Positions 1 to 9,161 of a DNA stretch of 42,634 nt are shown here, one piece after another (the stretch's first letter is position 1; every line of letters starts with the position of its first letter). Source of the stretch: Cochliopodium minus (Eukaryota > Discosea > Himatismenida > Cochliopodiidae). The notes beneath the pieces were generated by a model. That model worked only from the letters and a program-made list of their open reading frames with translations, was not told the origin of the DNA and did not search any database. The translations under genes were made by a program, and so were the position numbers. The stretch is from positions 1 to 42,634 of the forward strand of contig JAMYWO010000302.1 of NCBI GenBank assembly GCA_024220525.1, written 5' to 3'.

Positions 1-393
1 AAAACATCTACGGAATTAGAAATTTCTTCATCCAACTCAAAGGTTTCAACTACAAAGAAAACAAAGAAATTTTCATTTGTTCTTTCCTCTACATTTTAGA
101 ATGTATTTGTGAAGAGTAAAAAAATTTTTCTATTTTCTATTTTTTATTTTTTATTTTTTATTTTTTATTTTTTATTTTTTATTTTTTATTTTTTATTTTC
201 TATTTTTTATTTTTTAATTTGTAAGAATTAATTCAAAATACCAGATAGAACTATGGAATGATAAGCCCCACTTTGCATATCTATTATTTTTTTGTCAAAA
301 ACTTTGGTTGGAGTTTTTAATTCAATTATATCCACGCCAAGCTGTCCACAACTATTGAAACCAATAAAAAATAAAAAATAAAAAATAAAAAAT

Positions 394-430
<37 letters not shown>

Positions 431-1361
431 ATAAATGTTTTTTTTAACAGTCAAAATTAAGGTACGTTCCATTCCACAACTCACCCTCATAATTTTCTTG
501 TTAAAAGATAATGATTTGAAACTATGTGTATCTTCAAGTATGAGTTTCCCCGAGTAAAGTATTGTTGCATCTTCTGTAAGATTCAAAAATGAATTGAATT
601 AATTTAAAGAAAATTTGTCAAATAATACTGAAAATAAGCGAATTTTTTGTTGAAGCATTAAAAGCAATTTAAAAACATAGAATTTAAAGATCTCATATCA
701 ATAATCTCGAGAAAAATGAATTCAAATTCACAACATATCTTTATTAGAAAGAGAAAATGAGATCTGTCATATTCGAGACCTCAATCTCAACGGGGATACC
801 TCGAAGTACTGGCTTCGTTCAAAATTGGATGTTCGAAGTTTAAATTTTGTTAACAAAAATTTTATATCCGCTAATAAAAATTTTCGAAATATTTGGATAA
901 ATATTTCTATTGTTTTCTGCTGATAAATTTTATAATAAGAAAAACAATGAGATCCATTATTTTAATTTATTTGTGAGATTAATTTTGATTCATGAATCGT
1001 TCATTTTTAGATTCTTTGTTTCTTATTTCTTACCCAATAATAAAACAGAGTGAAATCTTGATAGACTTATTTCCTTTATCTTTTCATTTTTGAGCAATAA
1101 TTTGGGTTTTATTTGTAAAGATCCTGGTTTTTTTGAATTTCCCATCAAACTAAATTTTATGAAAATTAATAGAACCTTATTGATGTATTATTACCCAAGT
1201 GAATTCATTCCCATTCGATATAATTCTCCATTCTCTATTAAAAATCGTGAATTAAATATATGCATAATTCAATCAAACAGAATTTGTTAATTTTATTCAA
1301 GATTAAATAAATATAATTTTTTACTTGTAAGATAGAAAGTGCAATTTGACAAGGAACTCAT
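1..1361 (-). CDS. RCC1-repeat protein, copy A (3' end outside window)
   Basis: Partial RCC1-type beta-propeller gene read leftwards from ATG 1361-1359 (MSSLSNCTFYLT). Exons recovered by alignment with copy B at 1421-3843: a short first exon, an exon giving NGELYRMGMNSLG, an exon ending at 1034 (IKPKLLLKNEKIKEISLSRF), an exon about 575-464 (EDATILYSGKL), RCC1 residues GFNSCGQLGV at about 360-243, and an acidic exon at the left edge (ETFELDEEISNSV). Start and first exons are almost identical to copy B, so the two are tandem duplicates. Oddity: the acceptor and first residues of the fifth exon are missing, replaced by a TTTTTTA repeat (about 364-432), and no simple splice restores the frame. The copy may be decaying or the repeat mis-assembled. 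Family assignment is good; function unknown. Confidence 0.6.
129..222. repeat. (TTTTTTA)n minisatellite
   Basis: Near-perfect tandem heptamer TTTTTTA with minor variants, inside an intron of RCC1 copy A. The same heptamer recurs at 364-432 (as AAAAAAT) and in an intron at 7857-8090, so it is a common intronic filler in this genome. Confidence 0.85.
364..432. repeat. (AAAAAAT)n minisatellite at a damaged exon border
   Basis: Tandem AAAAAAT heptamers (TTTTTTA on the coding strand) where copy B has the start of an RCC1 exon. In copy A the residues matching ENNELYSL are lost here, leaving the exon without an in-frame acceptor. Confidence 0.8.
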
Positions 1362-1420
1362 TTTTATTATTTTATTATTTTTTCAATTTCAAGATATTTT
1401 ATTTATTTTTTATTTTATTA

Positions 1421-3843
1421 TTATCTTGTTGAAGCAAATTTAAATATTTCAAAACAAACAAATTTGGGAATTTTGAAAGAGCTGTTCCCTTTCTTTTGGA
1501 TTCTTTTCAAACAAAGCAAAAAAGTTTGGATGGTTGATTTCACAGATTTGGGGAACCGTTTGTGATTTTCGACGGACCATTCTCTCACCATTTCCATGTT
1601 TGGAAATAGAAGATCATCTTTTTTGGTAATTAACTCTAATTGAGAAACTGTTGAGGGTAATGATCCCAATTCTCCGTTCGAGTTGGATCCCAATCTAAAA
1701 AAATAAGAAAAAAAAAATTTATTTAAAATAATTTAATAAGAAGTGTCTCATTAATATAGAAAAGAATTTTTATTAAATTTAGAAAAAAAAAATATAAATT
1801 TATTTAAAAAAAAATAAAAAATAGATTACCCCAATATTTCTCCATTTGCTTTTTTTTTTTTTTGAAAAATTTTTTTAAATTAATTTTTAAAAACCAAATA
1901 AATCATATAGAGATGTTCAAAATTTTACAACAGTTGAAAATTTGTTAGTTATAAATTAATATAGGCTAATAAAGTTGTAAATTTTGAACATGTCTAAAAA
2001 TCATAAATTTAAAAAAATATTTTTTTTTTTTTACACTTTTGGAAAATGCAATGAACACTCCCACAAAAAACGAAATCAATCTTCGGATCATTCGTTAAAA
2101 AATGAGGAGATCTTTTATCTTCTTTAGTTCCAGTACCCCCTTTATAACCGAAAACTAAAACATCACCATTCGATTTGAGAATTACAGTGTGACAATCACC
2201 ACAAGATATTTGCTTAATGTTTTTATCATTCATCAATAATCTTGGTGTTCTTACTTCAGTGTCGTTGATACCTAGACCCAATTGACCACTTGAGTTGCAA
2301 CCAAACACCAAAACATCTCCATTTGCTATATTTTAAAAAAATAATTTGGAATAAAAAATTTCTTAAATAAAAATAATAATTTCAAGAAAAAATTTTAATT
2401 TTTAAAAAATAATTTGGAATGATTTCCACATAGAAAAAATTTTAATGTACAAAAAAAAAACATCTTTTTTTTAATAAATTGAATTAAAATTAATTCAAAC
2501 TTTTTTTTTAGATACTCGAAAAAATACAAATTAATAAAACTTCTTTTTTTTTAGCAAACTGATAAAAAATAAAATTATTTTTTAAAAAAATAAATCATTT
2601 GAAAAAAATTTCTTTTTTACTTAAGTAAATTATAGTGTGGTAGTATCCACACGTAAAAAACATCGTTTCTTCTTTCATCAACAGTTTTGGAGTAAACAGA
2701 TTTTCTTTTTTTTCAAACCCCAACTGTCCTATATTTTTAAATAAAGTTAACAAACTATAAAAAACTGGAGAAAAAAAAAAAAAAGATTAAAATATAACCA
2801 TGAGTATCAGCACCAAAACTGAATATTTCATCATCTTCTAAATTGAATTTGAAAATATTAAAATAATTTTTATTTTTTTATTTAGGTAAAAAATTTTATT
2901 TAATTATTTATTATCATTTACCAGATTGAACTATGGAATAATAAGCTCCACATTTCATATCCACGATTTTTTTTTCAAAAACCTTTATTGGAGTCTTTGA
3001 ATCAGTCTTACTTTCCACACCTAACTGCCCGGTACTGTTGCTACCAAGCGAATAAAGTTCATTATTTTCTGGATAAAATAAAAAAATTAATAAAATGAGA
3101 AATAAAAAATGAGAAATAAAATAAATTGAAAAAAAAACAAAAAATAATTTTTTGGGATTTTTTTTACCAGTCAAAAGTAAGGTAAATTCCATCCCAGAAC
3201 TCACTTTCCTGATTTTCTTGTCGAAAGGAAAAGGTTTGAAACTGGGTGTCTCTTCGAGATTGAATTTCCCAGTGTACATAATTGATCCATCATCTTCATT
3301 CAATAAAAATGAAAAATGCAAAGAAAATTCATTAATTTGTTTCAATAAAAAATTATTATAAAAAAATATGAAAAAAGGGTTTTAAAAAAAAAAAATTTTT
3401 GATGGGATAATGATTGTTATATTGTATTTGTTTATGTAGATTCTTTATTTAAAATATGGTTTATTTTATTTATCTTTACCCAATAATAAAACGGTGGTAA
3501 ATCTTGATAGACTTATTTCCCTTATCTTTTTGTTTTTGATCAATAGTTTGGGTGTTTTCTGTTGAGTTCCTGATTTTATTGAAACATTTCCCATCACCCT
3601 TTATTTTAATATTTGAATTAAGACAAATGAAAAGATTGGAATATCATTACCCATAATAATTCATACCCATTCCAAATAATTCTCCATCTTCTATTCAAAA
3701 GAAAAATAAATTTTGAGTTTATAAACGTTAATTGAAGAATCAAATATAAATTCAGGCAGATAGATCAATAAACAAAAGATATAATCAAAATATAATTTTT
3801 TTTTACTTGTGAGATAGAAAGTGCAATTTGCCAAAGAACTCAT
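1421..3843 (-). CDS. RCC1-repeat protein with C-terminal adaptor-like tail, copy B
   Basis: Complete RCC1 propeller protein of about 400 residues in ten exons. Start is ATG 3843-3841 (MSSLANCTFYLT), stop at 1421-1423. Successive exons carry RCC1 blades: DGELFGMGMNYYG, NNELYSLGSNSTGQLGV, DDEIFSFGADTHGQLGF, NGDVLVFGCNSSGQLGLG, NGDVLVFGYKGG and NGEILGLGSNSNGELG. After the last blade comes a non-RCC1 tail (about 1640-1421) with WSVENHKRFPKSV, FLLCLKRIQKK and KIPKFVCFEIFKF. The same tail ends the LRR protein next door. RCC1 folds act as exchange factors or protein-binding platforms; which applies here is not visible. The next copy starts only 60 bp beyond its stop, in head-to-tail tandem. Confidence 0.8.
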
Positions 3844-3921
3844 TTTTTTTATATTAAATTATTTCAATTTGGAATTTACAAATTTCATTTCTCTTAGAAT
3901 GTTTAATTAGTTTTTAATTTT

Positions 3922-5268
3922 CTAAAACAGTGGAACATAACTCAATGTAGTGAATATTATGATTTCAAACTTCACAAACTTGGGGACGAAGAGAGGTACA
4001 ATGGAAGATTTGGTTTTGTTGTGGAGCAGCTTCAAACACATGAGAAAAGCGAATACATTTTGTTTAAAGGATAAAGGAAATCTAGGATGGTACTCAGGAG
4101 TCCATCGCTTTTTAGAAAATAAAAATTTAATCAAATAAAAAATTAAAAAATTTTAAATTTATTATTATTTGTTATTTTAAATTTTTAATTATTTTTTTAC
4201 AATTAATTTTCCTTCTTTTATTTTGTCTGATCTTTTTTTAGCTTCTTCAGGAAATTTTTTGTTAAATTCTACTATATCTTTGATTATGGTGTCACCGTCC
4301 ATATTGACATTGGTCAAGTTGCAGTTGATTGTAACAGCTTCAATAATCAAATGGTAATTCCTAAAAGGATTGTTCCTCAAATTGATATAATACCTTTAAG
4401 TTTAAAAAAATAAAAGAAAAAAAAAATATTATTTAAATAATTTAAAAATATTAATTTATTTTTTAAAAAAAAATTGTGTTTAATAAAAAAATTAAAAAAA
4501 TAAATGAAAAAAAAAATATTATTTAAAAATTTTTAAAAATTATGTTGTACAAAGTATCATTCCATGCAATTGCTTCGCTTAATATTTCTAAAGAAAGATT
4601 ATCCAATCCACAGTTTGACAAGTCCATGTATGTAGCTCTATGATTAATTACTATCTCTTGTGAAATGATCCTTATTTCGTCTAACCCAAGTTTGGTATAA
4701 CTTTCATTTGTTTAAAAAAACTAAATATAATTTAAAAATATAATTTTTTTTTTTACCTAAAATTTAATGCACTTCCGCAATTATTTATCTGATTTAAAAA
4801 AAGAAAAAAATTAAAAAAAAATTTATATTTTGGTTCAATTTTTGTTAAATTACTTTATCCAAAATCCACTGATATTTTTCTTTCTCAAGAACAGTAAATT
4901 TTTTTTTGTTCATCTCTTCTTATATGTTTAAGACTTTAAAAAAAAAAAAAGGAAAAAAAGGAAAAAAATAGGGTACTTGGTTTTTGTTCCATCTTTTTTG
5001 ATTCTTCCTTTGATTCATTTTTCACGATTTTATTATCTTCTTTTCTTTCTTGTTGAATATCCTCCCTTGATTTTTTATCCTCCCTTTATTCATAACAATA
5101 TAATTTCAATAAAATTGTTTATGAACATTATAATTGAATAAGATAGAATGTTCTCTTTATAAATTTAATTATATTTTTAACTTACTTCGTTTCTTCTTGT
5201 ACGTTATAGATTTCCTTTAAGGATAATTTTTCATCATCTATTTTATTCTTATTTTGTGTATTTCCCAT
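3922..5268 (-). CDS. Leucine-rich-repeat protein with the same C-terminal tail
   Basis: Start ATG 5268-5266 (MGNTQNKNKIDDEKLSL). A charged Lys/Glu-rich N-terminal stretch (REDIQQERKEDNKIVKNE) precedes LRR units: INNCGSALNFSYTKLGLDEI, YMDLSNCGLDNLSLEILSEAI and YYINLRNNPFRNYHLIIEAV, then NLTNVNMDGD. An apparent stop near 4189 lies in an intron: donor GTAAAA at 4200, acceptor AAAAAG ending at 4108, 93 nt, phase 0. The final exon 4107-3922 adds RWTPEYHPRFPLSFKQNVFA, FLMCLKLLHNK and VPKFVKFEIIIF, homologous to the tail of the RCC1 protein. Without this splice the tail would be an orphan exon. About seven exons. Likely a protein-binding adaptor; the partner is unknown. Confidence 0.72.
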
Positions 5269-5507
5269 CACTGATGATGTTGTCAAAAAGGTTTAATTTT
5301 GTGGGAGGAAATTGAACGAATTTTTTTTTTTATTTCTATTTTTAGAAAAATATCATCATTCAAAAATTAAATCTTGAATCCAAGTGAATCTCAATTTGTT
5401 GGTAATAATCAAAATATTTTTATTGGATATTCAGGAAATTACCTCCAAATAGAAATTTCTTCAAACTTTTTTCTTTTAATATAATTTACTTTCAAAAAAA
5501 TAAAAAA
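5269..5507. other. Divergent intergenic region between LRR and receptor genes
   Basis: 239 bp of AT-rich sequence between two divergently read start codons, presumably holding both promoters. No specific element could be recognised. Confidence 0.4.
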
Positions 5508-6973
5508 ATGAAGTTTTGTTCTAACTATATATCAGATGAAACAACCAAAATCTTCAATTATATTCAATTGGTGGAAGCGATCATAGTAGTTATAACGAGT
5601 TTATTACTGTTATATTTTATTATAAAGAAGACAAAGAGGAAAATGAAGTTGATAGACTTGATAGAAGATAATGAGGGCATAAATATCCTCAAATACATAA
5701 TGTTCGTTGCTCTATTTGATATACTGCTTTCATTATCAATTGCGATCTCAAACAGCTTTTTTTTATTCAATCAAGAGGTCTATAACAACAATTTAATAGC
5801 ATGCCAAATCCTTCAATTCTCTGGATTCTTTGCGATATTCGGGCAATATATTTTGACACCAGTGGTAATGAAAATTATATTGTTATACTTTTTTTTTTAT
5901 AAAAATAAAAATAAAATTGAATAAAATAAAAAAAAAGAAACATTGATAAACATTAATTTTCTTTTAAAAATACTTTGACCAAATTGATATTACATAGATT
6001 TCAAAATATTTTTGAAAAGAATTCACAAAGCTCAATTTTGATTCGTTATATTTTTAGAATCAAAAATTCTTTAATTATTCCAAATTTTTCTAAATTTATT
6101 TTGATACATTTCCTATTTTTTTTTTCAATCATTTTTTTATTTTAAATAGATCGCCTTTTATTTTTGGAACGTTGTTTACGGAAAAGTAAAAATGAGATTT
6201 TCAATATCAATGATTTTGATAGCCATCCCAGCACTGGCTTTTGCCTCCTTTTTTTCATTCGGAAAATATTCGATGTGTACTTCTGCTAACACTAATGTAA
6301 TTATCCTTTCTTTGTTTTATGCCATTCAGTTTTTCTCCATTTTCATTGCTATCACCTCTTCTTTGCTCTTTTATTATTTTTCCATGAGAAAAATGTACGG
6401 GATGGGTCTAATGAAAAAGTAAAAAATAATAAAAATATGAAAAAAAAAAAAAAATATAAAATTTGAAAAAAAATAAATTAATAATTAAAAATAAAATCAC
6501 AAAAAATAAGAAAGAATAAACAAAAATAAATTTGAGATCTAAACAAAAAATAAAAAAAAAATGAATAAAATATAAAACAAAAAATAAATAAAATAAAAAT
6601 AAAAAATAAAAATGAAAAATAATATGAAATATGAAATAATCAAAAAAATATGAAATAAAAAATAAATAAAAATAAAATATTTAATAAATAATGTAATTTT
6701 TTAAAAAGTTTGATGATAAGAAAAATAAAACTGACGATATTCACGTTTTTGGTTTGTTGGTTTCCCTTCATGGTCTACAACCTCTTTATCTTCTTTGGAT
6801 GTAACAACAGTTACTTCCAGATGATCTCGACAATATTCATGGACTTTTTAGGATTCGCCAACTTTGCATCTTGGAGTGGCAGAACGTTCATTAGGAAGTG
6901 TTTGTGTCGCCGAAAGTACAAGAAACTAAGAAATAAGTTTGACACAGACACTATTAGTTCTGAATTGAAATAA
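5508..6973 (+). CDS. Seven-transmembrane receptor, cAMP-receptor-like (class E type)
   Basis: Three exons: 5508-5864, 6150-6418, 6709-6973. The spliced protein of about 295 residues has seven hydrophobic helices: TM1 AIIVVITSLLLLYFII, TM2 around YIMFVALFDILLSLSIAI, TM3 ending at ILTPVIAFYFWNVVYG, TM4 MILIAIPALAFASFF, TM5 FYAIQFFSIFIAITSSLLF, TM6 FTFLVCWFPFMVYNLFIFF with the CWFP motif usual in GPCR helix 6, and TM7 FMDFLGFANFASW. A conserved-type Cys (ACQILQF) starts TM3. The short Lys/Arg-rich tail (RKCLCRRKYKKLRNK) fits a G-protein-facing C terminus. The layout matches the cAR/Crl receptors of Amoebozoa. Ligand unknown. Its 3' end converges with the next gene, 113 bp apart. Confidence 0.75.
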
Positions 6974-7086
6974 AAAATGTTTGTGTTGTTTTTTTAGGTT
7001 TAATAAATGTCAAATAAAAAATATTTAAAAAGTTTTTTTTTCTAAAAACAAATTTTTATTTTTTTTTTTAATTATTATTTATTTTA

Positions 7087-8882
7087 TTATTTTTCGATTT
7101 CTCCTTCATCAAAACCCACATCATCTTTTCCCAAATTGGTTTTGACAAAGTCGAAAGAGAAGTAACCCATGTTCCTTTGTCTTTTGTCCAAATCGTCGAA
7201 CTTCTGGTAAACGTTCTCTAGCCTGCTCGTCCATCTTTCTATGTGTACTTGTGTCTTGTTTCTCTGCTCCAAAACTCGGTTGAAATAGTTATTGAGGTGT
7301 CTGAAAATGAAAATAAATTTAAAAAAATATTAAATAAAAAAATTTTAAAAAAAATTTATTAAATTAATAAAAATTATTAAAATAAATTTAAAAAATAAAT
7401 TATGATTGATTTAAATTTTGTTTACACTTGAGTTTCTTCTTTAGATTTGTTGAATTCATCATTTTGAGGAACTATTTTGGTGGTTGATAAATCCGTTAAG
7501 ATTTTCTCCTTGTGTTCGATGTAGGTAGTGTACTCCTCACTAGTAACTTTTGCTCTGTTGACCCAAGAATCCAAAATTTCTTCAAATTTCTTTCTTTTCT
7601 TTATTTAAAATAACAATTTTATTTTTTTTATTTTTTTATTTTTTATTTTGTTATTTTTATTAATTTTTTTTATTTTATTTTATTTTCATTTATTTTCATT
7701 TTTTTTATTTTTACTTTCAAGAGATCAAGTTTGTTTATTTTGAGTTTGACTTGTTCGGTCATTTCTATCATGAGCTTGTTAGAAAGGATGAGTTTGAAAG
7801 CCAGCAAAATTCTTGGAGAGGCCGCCTTGATGCACATCCTTTCCATTCTATACGATCTAAAAAAAAATAAAAAAAAATAAAAAAAAATAAAAAAAAATAA
7901 AAAAAATAAAAAAAAATAAAAAAATAAATAAATAAATAAATAAATAAATAAAAAAATAAAAAATAAAAAATAAAAAATAAAAATAAAAAAATAAAAATAA
8001 AAATAAAAAAATAAAAAATAAAAAATAACAAATAATAAATAAAAAATAAAAAATAAAAAATAAAAAATAAAATAAAAAATAAAAAATTTACAAAACAGAT
8101 TCAACGGTTTGATNGAGTAAAAAATTAATTTAGTTAAAATTTTTTTAATTTTAATTTTAATATTTTTTTATTTTTTATTTTTTATTTTTTTATTTTTATT
8201 TCAATTGTTTTTACCATTTATCCCTGAAATGGAATTGAGTGATTCATCTCCCACAACTCCAAACAAAGGATGTGTAAGTTTTTTTGCAACAGATATCATC
8301 TGTCAAAATAAATAAAAAATAAAAAATAAATAATAAAAAATAAAAAATAAAAAAAAAAACAAAATTATGAAGTTGAAGTAATATTAAAAATAAATTTTAA
8401 ATTAAAAAAATTTAAATTAAAAATAAATGTAAAATAAATTAAAATTGAAAATTTTTTTTCACAATTTTTTTCTGTATTTGAAGCAAATCTTCTTCGTTGA
8501 AAGAATCTAATTTATCTAACTTTTTTTGGGATGCAATCAATTGATAATTCTTCAATATCTCGCTTTTTATCTCTCCCAATTCCTTTGTGAATTCATAGAA
8601 TTTGAGAGATGAAGATGATGGAGGGATGGGATTTCTATTGAGTTTAATGTCTTCCTTATTATTTTCTATTTCTTTATTATTATTATTATTCTCTGAATTT
8701 TTATTATTCACCGAATTTTTATCTTCTTTATTTATAAAATCTTCTTTTTGTTGGTTTTTGAGGTGAAGATTGTATAGATAGATGATGAAAGATAGCCAAA
8801 ATACAATTTCAATCGATACTTTCCAAGCAATTATTGACAAAATTGATAATAAAATGGTAATTTTTAGATATCTTGTCTTCAT
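7087..8882 (-). CDS. Membrane-anchored coiled-coil protein, unrecognised
   Basis: Start ATG 8882-8880. Residues 1-45 hold a hydrophobic hairpin or double anchor (ITILLSILSIIAWKVSI, VFWLSFIIYLYNLHL), followed by an Asn/Lys-rich linker and then a helical, charged region. Exons recovered: about 8882-8463; MISVAKKLTHPLFGVVGDE at about 8300-8215; a short QTVESVL exon at about 8112-8090; SYRMERMCIKAASPRILL to NKLDLLK (about 7857-7718); a coiled-coil exon (KKRKKFEEILDSWVNRAKV, about 7600-7430); and a last exon ending at 7087 (FDDLDKRQRNMGYFSFDFVK). The single N at 8114 sits where the acceptor of the short exon should be. I do not recognise the family. A cytosolic coiled coil tethered to an internal membrane is the only inference offered. 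Confidence 0.6.
7857..8090. repeat. Long A/T minisatellite in an intron
   Basis: Runs of (AAAAAAT)n, (AAATA)n and (AAAT)n (the last at about 7921-7950) fill one intron of the coiled-coil gene. The long hydrophobic FYFLFF-type ORFs read through it are artefacts of TTTTTTA repeats. Confidence 0.85.
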
Positions 8883-9161
8883 TTTTTTTTTAAAAAATCA
8901 ATTAAAAAGATCAAATTAGTTTATCAAATCTTATTGCAAGACTGATTAACATTTTGTATATCCTTGTATTGTGAAGAAAATAATTTTTTTCAAAAAAAAA
9001 AAAAAAAGACAAATGTATTCTCATCACATTTAAGTATAAAAAACCATCTTATTTGTTCCTTTCATTTAAAAATATCAGCCCTTTCTTAATTAATATAAAC
9101 AAAAAAAAATTGAAATTGTAAATCTCCCTTTTTTGGATTAGTTTGTTAATTAAATAGGAAC
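8883..9161. other. Divergent intergenic region
   Basis: 279 bp between the starts of the coiled-coil gene (minus) and the first LPCAT gene (plus). A/T homopolymers only; presumably both promoters, with no recognisable motif. Confidence 0.4.

Noticed and set aside
3922-4134. Orphan RCC1 tail as a pseudogene relic
   Set aside because: A canonical donor at 4200 and acceptor at 4108 join it in phase 0 to the LRR gene, so it is better read as that gene's last exon.
7670-8104. Long hydrophobic ORFs rich in Phe/Tyr/Leu, looking like membrane proteins
   Set aside because: They are translations of TTTTTTA and TTTAT tandem repeats inside an intron; the frame is open only because the repeat lacks stops.
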